64,000 nt of DNA from Cephalopachus bancanus (taxonomy: Eukaryota > Chordata > Mammalia > Primates > Tarsiidae). The notes under the pieces were generated by a model that worked only from the letters and a program-made list of their open reading frames with translations, was not told the DNA's origin and did no database searches. Positions 1-12,138 of this stretch are shown piece after piece; within the stretch, counting starts at the first letter, position 1, and every line of letters begins with the position of its first letter. The position numbers and the translations under genes were made by a program. The DNA is taken from assembly GCA_027257055.1 (NCBI GenBank), contig JAPVLO010000074.1:4603001-4667000 (forward strand), read 5' to 3'.

Positions 1-3000
1 CAACTCTGCTCTTCTCTCATCATTATGTTGAAAAAAAATTGTCTTATTGCAAAGTTTTCCTTCCCCTCACACCTTCACATGATATGGAATCAAAATAGCC
101 CATTGGCCAAATTCAGATTTCAGCTGTGTACTATTGTTCAGTTAGCATTATTAAAACCATTTGAACTATTTATGGCCCTGCCTTTCTTTTTAATATCTTC
201 TAATAATACTGAATTAAGAATCTACCCTCTCAATCCTCAATCTATGTCTTTGTTAAGTGAGAAGTTTTGCTACTAACTAGAAGGCACTACAAGCATAAAT
301 TTCTATTTTTATTTTTTTATGTCTCACAAATTAATATTTAAGAAATTGGAGCAATATAATATTTCATATTTTATAAGAAACTTTTTTGGTCAACCTGAGG
401 TTTAAAAATATTCCTTAATAATTATATTTTTATGCCTACTCTAGTATCATATTTTCAAGACAGACTGGCAAAGATAATAATGATACATAGTTCAAGTCTT
501 TTAAAAAGCTTTCGGTAAGTTTTCCCGCAGAAGCTACTATATTGATGCTGTAGTTTCACTAATCAGCTTAAAATGTCTCTCAAAGGAAAGAAAAACAAGA
601 TATCCTTGCAAGTTAAATTCACCATCTAATCTTAGAAGAAATCAATTAATCTCTGTCCTTTCATTTGTACTGCTTGATAAATAGGTAAGCAGCATGGCTT
701 ACTTCAAAGAGCTTTGAAAGGTTATATTATACTTATATTTTTCAAAATATTTAAAGAATTTTACATCAAATATTATACATTGTAATTGTATTTTCTAACA
801 TCAAATGGAAACTTTCAAATTCATAAGCAAAGCAAAAACATTGCAACTTTATTTGAAAGTCATTAATTGAAACCTGAGAATTTGGGTAAGAATTAATATA
901 TATAAAATTCATTTTTGTACCATATTTGACACAATTATACCAATAAAATATATTACATCTGTAAATAATATTTCAGAGAATGTATTTCATCTGCATTAAA
1001 CTATTGTAAGGCCTTTTATGATTACAATAGTAGTTTCTAATTGTACAAGGTTTGTACACTATAAAAAAGAATGAAAACAAAATATGAATTACTTGTAATA
1101 CCATCATGCCACAATAGGCATTTTTAATAGTTTAGTGTATTTCAAACTTCTCCCACTTCATAAGTCTCTCTATATTTTCAGACAGAAAAAATTATATAAA
1201 TATATGTATTGATGTTAATATTTAAGGTCCTATTTTACACATTAATTTGTACTTTTCTCTAATGAAGGATATTAATGATTTCCCAAGATATTAAATATTT
1301 TTAAAATATTATTTTTCAGCATTTTGTTACTTAAATATGCCGTCATTTAATTCACTTGTCGTTGAGTATGCTTTAGGAACATTGTTTTGCTTATAGGCAA
1401 ACTGCATGTTTATTACAAACAACTTTAATCTATTCATGAAAAGGCTCCCTGAAGGATCTCAAAATAAGAAGTAGGTTTTAGTGTTGTTTTTATATTTGAA
1501 GAGTATTCAAGTGATCGTAAATAATTAAAATGAATCAAGCTGTTTTATTTTAAACATTTGCTTGAATTAGTCACTAAGTCAATTTGGATATGGCTTTTCT
1601 AAATTATTAATGGTTCATTGCTCTTAAGGTACAAAATAACGTCAGTTAAATTTTGATTTTATAATAATTACACCAGGGAGGACATCTGGAAACCCACGTT
1701 TTTTATCCTAGTGCCTGTGGTCTTATATTCTTGTCTGAAATTTGGAAAAATAATTACTCTTTCATTTCCACCAGAAAACAAGCATGGAGGGACAAAAGGA
1801 AACTGTTTTCTTGGACCTAGAGATAATTCTCTATCCATATCTCCAGTTTTCTGTATAGAAGATTCTAGGAATCTTCAACAAGCTTATTATTTGGCAATGA
1901 TTTTGCAATAATTTATTTCTTCAAAAAGAAGTTTCACTTCATGTAGCAGAAAGACTAAAAGAAATCAGATCCTCTTTATTCAAAAACAGTACACAGGAAA
2001 TGTTTGGAAGGGCAGGGAGTCTGGTTATGCTCTATGGCGTAGAAATTGCTTTTCATTTAAAAAATAGATCTTTCTCAGGGAGCTCTGTTCTTTCTGCTAA
2101 ATAAAACAGCTTGAATTTCTGATGAGTATCCTTTAGAGTACATTTCTCTTCTGTTGACATGGAGATTCATGGGAATACTTGCCATTAACACAAATGGGAG
2201 CTAAACACATCAATCGCTTCATGTGAAGATTAAAGTGCTCCTCTTCATTTGAACCCAATACATTATTGGTAATTACATTATGTGTCAATAATAATTACTC
2301 TTATTCCGTTTAACACTGCTGCTTAGAAACAAGCATCTTATTGCACCACATGGGTCATAAAAAAAACAGCAGGAAAAACATGGAGATATTTTCCTTCAGA
2401 GCTTTGTGTGACTTAACCTAATGGCAGAAAGATTTATTAAAATCTTATTTTGTTAATATTTGCTTCTACCGCCAACAGATACAAAGCAGAATAAAATATT
2501 TAGTGCATCTTTATAGAATGACATATGTACAAGCTTTATACTTTTATCCAGATATGAATTGTTTCTAATATGTACCAAAATGATTTAAAGAAAATAAAAA
2601 GATATTTTAAAATAGAGTATAGTCAAACATTGACTTTTAAAATGAGACCAATCAATAATTTTTGTTTTTATTTTATCCATAATAGTCATAAAATATACTT
2701 CAAAATAAATGAAAGTAATTTTATATGATTTTTCTAAAAATAATAAATTATTATTTACACATGTATATATGTGCCTGTATATAAATGTTTCATCATAGCT
2801 CTTTTTATTTATATCTCTTCACTATGAGTCATTGGAGGGACAATTGTGATTTTCAGTGCCATACTTTATTTAATTCATGAGGTCATCAATTTTAAGACAC
2901 ATTACTATGTTATTACAAAATGCCATTTTGCCGCTTATTTTGTTTTCTACTAATGACACATAATTTTCGATCTATTTAGACACATTTTATTGTCTAACAT

Positions 3001-4090
3001 GCCAGATTTTATATAATATCACACTTTAAGTAAATAAATGTATTAAAGGTTTTCTAAAATACTTTTCATCTCAAAACTATTCAGAAACTCTTTTTGACTC
3101 AAAGTCATAAAAGTTTGTTTTTTGCCTTAAAATATTACATTACGTGCTATTACAAACATTGGTGATGTAGCATTCCTTAAAAGAATATACTACTATGTGT
3201 GGTATTTGCTTCCAAGCTATCAACACACACTGTGAGAGTTTTGATGCTGGCACTTTCTTGCTCTGATGCAACAGGAAGTGTTCAAAACAACTTTTAGGAT
3301 GCATGTAACTTTCTCCCTTGCTCTAAAATTATTTGATATTTAAAATATCAAAAGGTTGCTATTATCTATACACATCACCCATAACAAATAGTTAATTTCA
3401 TCCATTTTAGGTAATGCAAAGTAGGCCACTGGAACAACATTGATTTTAAGACACCTAATTGTAAGATTGCTTTGAATTGAAAATGTTAAAATATAAACAA
3501 GGATGATTTTAGAATCGATGATATGTGGTATCATTAATTAAAAAAAAACTTGAAAGTTTAGTACTTATTCTTTCTACTTTTTGAAAGCATTTGTTTTTAA
3601 AAATCTATAATGAATGTTTCTCTGATGTTTCCAATCATATGACATTGATGACTGTGGCATATTACCTAATATTTGTCTCCATTGTTAAAAAGAAAAGTTG
3701 TATTTTGTGAATTAAAATCATGTCTTCAAATATAAAAGGAAATAACTGAGGCAGCTTTCTACTTATTCTGGGTCAATTTTTTTATTTTTAAAAATTGTGA
3801 TAAAATTTTTATAAATGTATCATACCTACCTCACATAAACAGAAAATCAGATAGATTATAGAAATAAGCATAAATATGTAAAAGTATAAAGCTATTGGGG
3901 AAAAATCTATGCTTGGTGCATGATTTCTTAAACTAGCACAAAAAATAAACACAAATTTAAAGAGTGATAAGGTATATTGTATTGTAACTAAGAGATTCTC
4001 TCCATCAAAAGACACATTTAAGATAATTTAAAAAGTATGTCACAAGGCAGAAGAAAAAATTTACTATAATTACATACAACAAAGAATGTA
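1..4090. other. Repeat-poor AT-rich non-coding tract
   Basis: I recognise no Alu, L1, MIR, L2, LTR or DNA transposon here, which is notable given how repeat-dense the rest of the window is. No open frame exceeds 83 codons and none looks like a known protein. The stretch at about 2160-2350 is rich in TAAT/ATTA homeodomain-type cores and has balanced composition, so it is a reasonable place to look for a conserved non-coding element. Nothing here shows transcription. Confidence 0.5.
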
Positions 4091-4099
4091 TATTCAATA

Positions 4100-4645
4100 T
4101 ATTTTAAAAATTCCAAATCAATACCAGAAAAGCAGACAAAACAATTAACAAATGACACTTCATATAAACAGATATCCAAATGGTCAATAACTACATGAAA
4201 AAGTGCTCAATTTCTTTACTAACCAAGAAAGTGCAAATTAAAAACAAATTAATTGCTATTATACTTCCTTCAGAATGACTTAGGAGACAAAGACAACTAA
4301 TACCAAATGTCGGCAAAAAATTAGAACAATTAGAGCTATTCTACTATACATTATGGACACATGTAAATTAGTCAGTGATTTTGAAAAACTGTTTGGTATT
4401 ACCTACCCAACCTGAATCTATTTTATATAAATTCTGATATAGTATTTTCACTTCTCGACACATTTCTTAACACAATTTGTGCATAGATTAACCATAAAAT
4501 CACCACAGCCAATACTAACTATATATATATATTCATATAGACATTTATAAATGCACTAATCATCACAGCCAAAACTGAAATATTCATATACAAATATATA
4601 TACATACTTGCATGCCTGTATAAGATATATAAACTCTCCACTAAC
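4100..4645 (+). mobile_element. Degenerate old L1 (L1M-type) ORF2 end and 3' region
   Basis: The sequence around 4185-4330 follows the familiar L1 ORF2 C-terminal region in sense: a tract like CATGAAAAAGTGCTCAA, then the CAAATTAAAAACAAATT and AGAATGACTTAGGAGACAA stretches, all heavily mutated. The rest is AT-rich and includes a short (TA)n run near 4520. The divergence indicates an ancient copy with no coding capacity. Both ends are estimates. Confidence 0.5.
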
Positions 4646-4649
4646 AATA

Positions 4650-5098
4650 AAATAGAAATCATGCATTCACTTTCTTTTTTATTTTCAGGGAAAAAAAATT
4701 AAGACATTATTTGGAATAGGGCATATGAGGTGTAAGCACACTATTTAAGCATTGTAGAATGGAGAAGAAAGAACTGAAATAAAAAGCCCTGCCTGAATGG
4801 AAGGATGGGAGATCATAGCAATAAAGTCTACCCACTGGATAAGCATCAATTTATTTGCACTTTATACAAGGCGTTCTGTAGCTGTGCCTAGCTTAGTTCT
4901 TCAGTCTCTGTAAATATGCTTACCTTATGTATCACAGACATACTGAACCCCTTTCACTTCCTTCACAGCATACCTCTCTTTGTGCCTAGAATGTGATCTC
5001 TCACCCAATCCCAGCTCTTCCTGGCTTTGCCAGTTCCAGCAAGCTCCAAGCCTTGGATCTCAGATTCTGAAGATGATAGATACCCTTGCTATGACTCC
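4650..5098. other. Unique non-coding sequence
   Basis: No repeat family is recognised in this interval. It is slightly less AT-rich than the first 4 kb. No exon-like signal was found. Confidence 0.35.

Positions 5099-5101
<3 letters not shown>

Positions 5102-5157
<56 letters not shown>
5102..5157. repeat. (CT)n dinucleotide microsatellite
   Basis: About 28 uninterrupted CT units lie immediately before the T-rich tail of the antisense L1 that follows. Microsatellites often grow out of retroposon tails, and this one abuts the tail side of that L1. The uninterrupted length suggests that it is polymorphic. Confidence 0.97.
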
Positions 5158-5161
<4 letters not shown>

Positions 5162-5162
5162 C

Positions 5163-5330
5163 CTCTTTTAAATTTTATTTAAAATTGTGGGGTACAATGC
5201 AGGGCTAGGTATACAAATATTCACTGTGCAGGTACCCTTATCGATGAAGCGTGTCCCCCAACCTTCCCCAGACAGATATCGACTACTGTCGATCTCACCT
5301 CCCCACCCTGCTCTCTTAATGTCTGTCCTT
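5163..5330 (-). mobile_element. L1 3' UTR fragment (young, lineage-specific type)
   Basis: Read on the plus strand it shows the antisense 3' UTR signature repeated many times in this window: TTGTGGGGTACAATGCAGG, GGTATACAAATATTCA, CAGGTACCCTTATCGATGA and a CCCCAGACAGATATCGACT block. It is a strongly 5'-truncated insertion. The match to the other copies fades after about 5320. Confidence 0.8.
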
Positions 5331-6334
5331 TACTTCATCATGGAAACATTATATTTGGGAGAGTTGTTGGATGCTGGTCTTCTTTACGAGGTCCTCATTC
5401 CATAAAAGGAGATCTTGCCCCCCTTTTCAGTGGTATCTCTCAGGACTTGGCAATAAAGTATATGTTATTCATATAAAAATATTTAAATTATTGGGGCAGA
5501 ACTAGGAATAAGTAGGATGGAAAATGTTTTGGTGAGAGAAAACTATCAAGAATAACAAGATAGAGCAGAGATTAGTGATCTGGAAAAGCAGACTATAAGA
5601 GAAACTGTATTTGAAAACTTTGAATCTGAAAGGGACTGGAAGCAGACCCTTCAAAGGAGAAAGAAAGGATAATGAAAAAGTGAATAAATGAATTAGAAAT
5701 CTTACTGACTGCATGATTCTGCTCTGGATTATCTCCAAATAATTGATCAGCAAAACTGCCGAAGAAATATGATTCGATGGCCTCAAATTGCCTTTTTGCC
5801 CAAGTTTTCCTCACCTTAGACTAATTTTCTGATGGAATTAACTACTTGTCCTGGCATTAAAATTTATCACGCCCTTTTCAGTGATGGTAGGCTGGGAAGA
5901 TTGCAGAGATCCCAGTACATTCACTGTAATATTATGTAGGAGAGGAAATTTGGAGCCATTTTGGTTTTTATTAAAAATAACACATACACATAATTTTAAT
6001 ACCACTAAACTAAATATAATCCTGAAGAATTTAAAATGCAAAGCCGCATCTTCTGCTCCAACTTCCTCATTCACAGTTCCACCCACTGGCTAGAGGAGTG
6101 TGTGTCCAGTTTTTTTACTAGTTATTGGTTATGTCCCTCTATGTTGAGTTAAATTGGAAATGACTCTGTCGCAGAAGATAATTCGATTTCTTATCCTACA
6201 CACTGTTACATTCTCTTTATTTCTGTGGGGTTTTTGTTTGTTTTGGGTTTTTTTTTGATTGGGTTTTTTTTTTTGCCATATTTCATGTAAAAACTTCTGG
6301 TATTTTCAGACACTTAAGATACTACTTAAACCTG
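5331..6334. other. Unique non-coding sequence
   Basis: Two overlapping minus-strand open frames of 73-94 codons occur at 5502-5814, but their composition is hydrophobic and low-complexity and they resemble no known protein, so I do not call a gene. A G/T-rich homopolymer-like patch lies at 6220-6275. Confidence 0.35.
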
Positions 6335-7500
6335 CAATTTCTTTTTACTCTTTTTATTTTTAATTTGATGCAATTTCAAACTTATGGAAGTGTTGCAAGG
6401 ATACTACAAACATCTCCAGATCCTTCAATTGCCTGAGTCATAATATTTTTACACATTTGCTTCTTTGTTTTCACTCTTGCACTTACTCATATATGCGTAT
6501 ATGTGATATGTATATAATGTTCATATGCATGTATGTATGAAGGACATATTTTTTCTGAGTCATTTATCAGTAAGTTGCTGACATCACACCCCTTTGTCCC
6601 TAAATAATTCAGAATTTCATTATGCATTTTCTTAAAAGAAAGTACTCTTATAAGATAATCAAATGTAAGAAATTTAAAATTAATATAATACTATTTTCTA
6701 ATTTAAAATTAATATAATACTATTTTCTATATTTAAATTTTGACAATTGTCCTAATAATTTTCCCAACACATTCCTTCCCCTGCCTACTTAAAGATACAA
6801 TTCTCCTTTAAACTGACCAAGATCCTTAACCTTTCTTTGCTTTTATTGACAATTTGGAAGAATGTAGGCCAGTGGTTCTTTGAAAGTTTCTCAAATTCAG
6901 TTTGTCTGATGTATCCTCATAATTACATTCAGGTCATGCATATTTGCAGGAATACGTGTAGGTAACATTTTGTCCTTAGTACATCACATCAGAAGGGCTA
7001 TGACATTACCTTGTCTCATTATTGATGTTTCCTTCAATCTGTTGGTTTAGACATCAAAAAACTGTCTCCTTTATTTGCAAACCTATTTGAAAATATTAAA
7101 TAGCATGTCGAGAGATACCGTAAAATTATATTAATATCTTATTCCTCACAAAATTTTTTTCCGTAATTTTAGTATCCATTGATGAGCCCTACCTGAAATA
7201 ATTATTTCCATAATGGTTGCAAAATAATGAATGCATAAGTATATCGTGTATTCTGCATTTATTTGTTTGCTTGTTTACTTTTTCACTGTTGTTATCAGTC
7301 TGGGGTTGTGAAATTTTTACTTTATCGAATTAATTATAAGATATTACTATTAGTATTTGTTTATTTTTTTCTCCACAAAATTTGTTTATTGGAAGTTTTT
7401 TCATGCTTGTTTCTGAGTTCTAGGAATGCCTCTTTTTTTTTTCTTTTCTAGCATTACTTATTAGCACATTTTGTCCCTGTTCCTGGTATCAACCACGTAA
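6335..7500 (-). mobile_element. Ancient L1M-type 3' region, antisense
   Basis: The order of motifs matches the antisense 3' region of old mammalian L1M elements: a line like GTTGCAAGGATACTACAAACA, then TTTCTCAAATTCAGTTTGTCTGATGT in degraded form, then ACATCACATCAGAAGGGCTATGACATT and the later CATTGATGAG block. Divergence is high and there are internal losses. A second piece of the same region occurs at 61441-61630. The assignment comes from remembered consensus, so the subfamily is left open. Confidence 0.6.
6672..6729. repeat. Exact 29-bp tandem duplication
   Basis: Two perfect head-to-tail copies of a 29-base AT-rich unit occupy 6672-6700 and 6701-6729. They sit inside the ancient L1M. Because the host element is badly decayed while the two units are identical, the duplication is recent. 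Confidence 0.9.
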
Positions 7501-7535
7501 CTAATAACTTCTTTTCTTTGGCACATAGTAGTATT

Positions 7536-8053
7536 TAGAAATCTTTTCTTTTCTTTTCTTTCTTTTCATTTTATTCATTTTTAAAATATTTATTATAAAG
7601 ATGTGGGGTACATTTCAGGGTTAAGTATACAAATATTGATTATGCAGGTACACTTGCCGATGAGGTAACTCCCTCCCCTAGCAGTTTCCCTCAACTGCCA
7701 ATCCCACCCTCCTTCCCCTGGCAGTTTCCCACTACTGCCAATTGCTTTCTTATAGCATAATAATTGTTCAAGGTCCATTTATGAGTGAGAACATATGGAA
7801 CTCTATTTTTTGTTCCTGTGATAAATCACTAAGTATGATCAACTCCAAATCCATCCAAGATGCTGCAAAGTCCATATATCTGTCCTTCTTTATGGCTGCA
7901 TAATATTACATCTTGTATATGCACCACATTTTTTTATACAGTCCAGCTTCAATGGGCTCAGCTTCACTCATCATCAGAGAAATGCAAATCAAAACCACAC
8001 TGAGATACCACCTAACCCCTGTAAGAATGGCCATCATTAATAGAAATATTTTC
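7536..8053 (-). mobile_element. 5'-inverted (twin-primed) L1 insertion with target-site duplication
   Basis: From about 7560 to 7955 the sequence is the antisense L1 3' UTR and ORF2 end: TAAAGATGTGGGGTACATTT, GGTTAAGTATACAAATATTG and later TGAGTGAGAACATATGG. At about 7956-7962 it switches to sense ORF2 sequence, CATCATCAGAGAAATGCAAA through ACCACCTAACCCCTGTAAG, up to about 8040. This head-to-head arrangement is the known result of twin priming during L1 integration. An imperfect 13-bp target-site duplication (12 of 13 matching), TAGAAATCTTTTC at 7536-7548 and TAGAAATATTTTC at 8041-8053, brackets the whole unit. Confidence 0.85.
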
Positions 8054-8406
8054 AATCCATTTGGGCTGCCATCACAAAGTACCTTAGACTGAGTAATTTA
8101 CAAATGATTAACATTTATTGCTTACAGTTACAGAGGCTGGTGAGTCAAAGATGAAGCTTCCAGCAGATTCAGTATCTGGTGAGAGCTTCTTTATCATAGT
8201 GTCCTCACACAATTGCAGAAACAAAAGGGCAAAAAGGGACTTACAGACTTCCTCGATTTCTTTTGTAAGTGCACTGATCTCATTCGTAATGCTCTCATGA
8301 TCTATTCTGATTCTACTTCCTAAAGACCCTATTTCTTCATCCTATTGCATTGAAGATTAAGTCTCAACATGAATTTTGGAGAGACGAAAACATCCCATCT
8401 TTAGCA
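8054..8406 (-). mobile_element. MaLR (MLT1/MST-type) solo LTR, antisense
   Basis: In plus orientation it follows the reverse complement of the ERVL-MaLR LTR consensus: CCATTTGGGCTGCCATCACA, a CTTAGACTGAGTAATTTACA block, CAGTTACAGAGGCTGGTGAG, CAGCAGATTCAGTATCTGGT, then TGTCCTCACAC and the terminal TCAACATGAATTTTGGAGAG. No internal retroviral sequence is attached, so it looks like a solo LTR. The twin-primed L1 lies directly at its left edge. Confidence 0.8.
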
Positions 8407-8837
8407 TTTCACTTCTGGTCCTGTGAAATTTTTGTCCCTCTCATGTACAAAAACATTAATCTCATCCCAATAACACCAACAGTCTTATCACCAACTGAAA
8501 TGCTATTCTAGAGTCCCTTCTAAATATTATCTAAATCAGATGTGGATGAGACTCAAAATATGATTCATTCTGAAACAAATTGATCTCTAGATGTAAAAAC
8601 TGTGACATCTGACAAGTTATTTGCTTTTAAAATGCAATGGTGGGACAGGCATAAGAAAGACATTCAGATTTCAACATAGAAATAGAAAAGAAAGGAGTAA
8701 CTGGTCCCAAGTACATCCAAAATCCAACAGGGTAAACCGACATTAAAACTTAAGGCTTAAGAGTTATCTTTTTTGACTCCATATCCTGCCTTCTGGATAC
8801 ACCGCAGTGGGAGCTGCATCCCCACAGCTCCAGAGAG
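8407..8837. other. Unique non-coding sequence
   Basis: No recognisable repeat or exon. The sequence from 8400 to 8620 may be a continuation of a retroviral or other old repeat but I cannot place it. Confidence 0.3.
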
Positions 8838-9285
8838 ACTGACTTTTAGGAATTGACTCATGCAGTTGTGGCAACTGGTGAGTCTGAAAACTGTGGTAGA
8901 TGGATAGGCTGGAAATTCAAGTAAGAATTGATGCTGTAGTCTTGAGTCTGAAATCTACAGTTAAAACCACAGGCTAGAAATCCATGCAGTATTTCTGTGT
9001 TGCATTATTGAGGAGTATCTTTTCTCTTTTCTAAAACGTCAGTCATCACTCTCAAGGCCTTCGACTGATTGGATGAGGCCCACCTACTGTATGGAGGGTA
9101 ATCTTCTATTGAAGCGTATTTACTATAAATGTTAATCATATTTAGAATTTGATTAACACATAATAAATACAGCATCTTGTTGTTTTTATTATAGCAACAT
9201 CTTGTCTAGTGTTTTACCAAACAACTGGACTCCATAGACTAGCTAAGCTGAATTATAAACTTAACTATTATCTTGCAGATGTATT
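8838..9285. repeat. Old LTR-like interspersed repeat, family not named
   Basis: The series TTAGGAATTGACTCATGCAG, GCTGGAAATTCAAGTAAG, CTTCGACTGATTGGATGAGG, CCCACCTACTGTATGGAGGG and a terminal block near 9205-9260 matches a repeat I have seen many times in mammalian genomes, with motifs in the same order. I think it is an LTR but I cannot name the subfamily with confidence. Ends are approximate. Confidence 0.55.
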
Positions 9286-9620
9286 CATCCACTTTACAAC
9301 GTGTGGCAATTTACCATATTTATAATACTTTGTAGTTACATATAGTGCTGTAATTAATAGCCAAACATACTTATACATGCTCTGGTATTGTTGGAGATGT
9401 TATCTTCAGAATAAATTCCTAGAAGTCCTATTACTAGGTCATAGAGTAGATAAATGCATTGTTTTGTTAAATATTTTCCACTTCCCTATAATAGGGATTA
9501 TATCATTTCCATGTCTGTCAGCAATATATGATAATCGAGGTGTCTTCCTAGCCTAAGCAATAGAAAACATTGGAAAGTTTTTAATTTGTTAATCTGATAT
9601 GTGAGTGGGGTTCTAGAGTC
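9286..9620 (-). mobile_element. Ancient L1M fragment, antisense ORF2 end
   Basis: The block AATAAATTCCTAGAAGTCCT followed by ATTACTAGGTCATAGAGTAG matches the antisense ORF2 end of L1M elements, where the consensus continues into a CATTTTGTTA-like stretch and then TATTTTCCAC. Heavily diverged. Confidence 0.55.
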
Positions 9621-10209
9621 TTAGTCACAGTTTAAATGTGTTGCCTACATGCAAATTATAGAAAAATTCACCCATGTATCTTCCTGGTTTTATGGTTTCA
9701 TCATTCGGGAATCAAGCAGTAACAAAGAGGGAGAATGCTGTAGAAAACCAGCCAACACAGTTGTTCTATAAAGAGTATTTCAACTGTCACTCCTGTTTGA
9801 ATTCTCATTCTTACTTCTGCCCTTCAGAGCTAGCTGATTTTGGATTCAGAGCGTCTAAGAGGTCCTGCTGCCAGTTCACTTAATCCCCTCACTGACCGTT
9901 CATTCGGAGTCATTGTTTCTACCTTCTCTCATCCTGTTGCAGGTGTCCATTCACCTTCAGTATTTCTGATGCATCTTGAAATCTTCTGAAGGTGGTGTCT
10001 TCTATACCACTGTCCCATTCTTTTTGTTCTGATGACAATTCAGAAAATAACTCAAACCATTTTTAATTAGAAAATCCCAAAGCATTGGGAGATTATATCT
10101 ATGCCAATATATACATACATAATATACGTATAGACCACAGATAGCGGCTCAATAAAACATGCCCTTAGAACTAAATATAGATAATTTGAAATGGTAAGAG
10201 AGTTTTGGT
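9621..10209. other. Unique non-coding sequence
   Basis: A 69-codon open frame at 9674-9883 has no recognisable motif and is likely chance. No repeat recognised. Confidence 0.3.
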
Positions 10210-10370
10210 GGTGGTGCTGTTGTTATTGTAGTAGAGATAGGAGTTGGAGAAGTGGGTTTCTTGGATATGCCCAGGATGGTCTTGAAATCCTGGCTTCAAG
10301 CAATTCTCCTTCCTGGTCTCTCAAAGTGCTATGATTACGGGTGTGAGGCACTGTACCTAGTCATTTTTTT
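10210..10370 (-). mobile_element. Old Alu-related monomer, antisense
   Basis: Only one Alu arm is represented: GTCTTGAAATCCTGGCTTCA, AAGCAATTCTCCTTCCTGG, CTCAAAGTGCTATGATTACG and a degraded promoter end. Divergence is high and no second arm follows, so it is either an ancient free monomer or a truncated AluJ-age copy. Confidence 0.7.
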
Positions 10371-10424
10371 TTAAAGACCAGTTTTCTTTTTTTTTTACTA
10401 TTGTAAATTTTAGATCATGATATA

Positions 10425-10747
10425 GTTATGGTTTTTTTGTTTGTTTTGTTTTGTTTTGTTTCTTCGAGTTGGAGTCTCTCTCTGTTGCCCAGGTTGAAGT
10501 GCAGTGGAATGCTCATGTCCACCCCAATGTCAACCTGCTGTGCTGAGGCGATCCTTCTGCCTCAACCTTCCAAGTAGCTAAAACTACAGTCATGCACTAC
10601 CATACCTGACTAATTTTTTTTATTTATTGTAGAGATGAGGTCTCGACAAATTGTCCAGGCTAGTCTTGAACCCGTGGACTCAGGCAATCCTCTCACCTCG
10701 GCCTCCCAAAGTGCTGGGATAACAGGCTTGAGCCACCATGCCCGGCC
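10425..10747 (-). mobile_element. Dimeric Alu, antisense
   Basis: A T-rich tail at 10430-10460 leads into the reverse complement of both Alu arms, GAGTTGGAGTCTCTCTCTGT through CCAAAGTGCTGGGATAACAG to GAGCCACCATGCCCGGCC. The GAACCCGTGGACTCAGGCAA segment shares part of the lineage-specific box B variant but lacks the complementary CCCGC half, so it may be an intermediate subfamily. Confidence 0.92.
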
Positions 10748-12138
10748 TCATGATGTACTTAAATGGTTCATAGTATCCTAATAAAACTAAGTTTATGGTC
10801 AATGGTTACAGTATAGAAATTAAAGCTGATAGTTCACTACTGAATCAGATTTTTTCTTTCCATAGCAAATAAGAAACAAGAAAATGTGAATCAAAGAAGC
10901 CACACACTGAACATTAATCATGTTGGTTGCCTTATCACAGAAAATTAATGGGCACAAGTTGAACTGTTTTCATACAAAAGTACCATTTTGTAAGACAAAA
11001 ATACATCAACGAAAAACATTACCTAATTATAAAATTTATATTTGCCGGTGAGCTGATTCATTTATGCATTTTACCAAAACACTGATTATACATTCTTTTA
11101 TTTTAGCTTAGTTGTGCAACTGAGTTCATCTGTTATATAAAGCAAATTATATCTTTGAAACTAAATAATATAGAATCGAGTTTGTCAGAGAAAATCAGAG
11201 CCAATACATCCATTCCTAATTACCATTTTATTAAGATAAAGACTTGGTCTAATCACAAATATACTAGGATTCCTGGAATAGTAAGATTCAACCTCCCTAA
11301 TGAAGTTGCTGTCACTTTAAATATGAAGTAGTTAGGTAGGAAAAATTTAGATTTCAGCTATGTAGTTTAAAGAACAAAGTCAGAAGGAATAATAAAACAT
11401 TTGTATGCTTGCAGGGATGCAACAATTCTTATAGCTTAGAATAATGTAATTGATTATTTCCAAGTTGATTATCTAGCACAATATTGTTAAAGAAAATTAC
11501 TGGATGTTTCTGCCAGGCTGCAATTAGATACAATCATGTTTATTAGTGTTTGAAAGTGAAAACTGTAATTTACCGGTAGCTCTTCTCTTCTGAGAATTGC
11601 TTTGTACAAAAGGGTTTTTAACAGACCCCTACGTATGGAACTTGTCAGGTTATACCAGGGGGAATAGAGTTGCATAGTTTTCCTTTTTTCCTTATAAAAG
11701 CCTCCTAGCTCTGTAAAGTCTGAAACCTTTGTGAGTACCAGTCAAAAGAAAAGGGCTTAGAATAAGTACAGAAACAGGACTTGTTTTGAACAAGGTAGGA
11801 AAGTAGCAGAAATTTGTGCTTGATGTTTTTCCACTTTTGTCTTTTCCCCATGACACCCAGCACCCACCAACGACTCTGTGAATCCAGTCAAGAATTAAAG
11901 ACAGACACAACTCAAAGGTCCTGCCATCTATTAGCAGTATCCTATATACAGATATATGCTGTTGTTTTTCAGTATTCACTTTTATTTGTAAGCTCACATC
12001 AAAAGTATATATTTTCCAAAAATATATTTAATGAATAGAGAATCCAAATATTTTATTAAATACCTGTTTTAAGGAGACATTTCCTCTTGCAACAAACAGT
12101 CATGTAGAGACAGTCTAAGCTTGGTGATAGGAAAAAAA
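10748..12138. other. Unique tract with conserved-element-like composition
   Basis: No repeat is recognised. The part at 11040-11650 is dense in TAAT, GATTA and TTGATT cores, for example the GTAATTGATTATTTCCAAG stretch near 11447, and looks like the sort of sequence found in conserved enhancers. Minus-strand and plus-strand open frames at 11692-12038 overlap in antisense and show no protein motif. Inference only. Confidence 0.35.

Noticed and set aside
5102..5157. A functional polypyrimidine or GAGA-type regulatory element
   Set aside because: A perfect dinucleotide run touching a retroposon tail is better explained as a microsatellite.
5502..5814. Overlapping minus-strand frames of 94 and 73 codons
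   Set aside because: Hydrophobic, low-complexity, no motif; each contradicts the other and no promoter or splice signal supports them.
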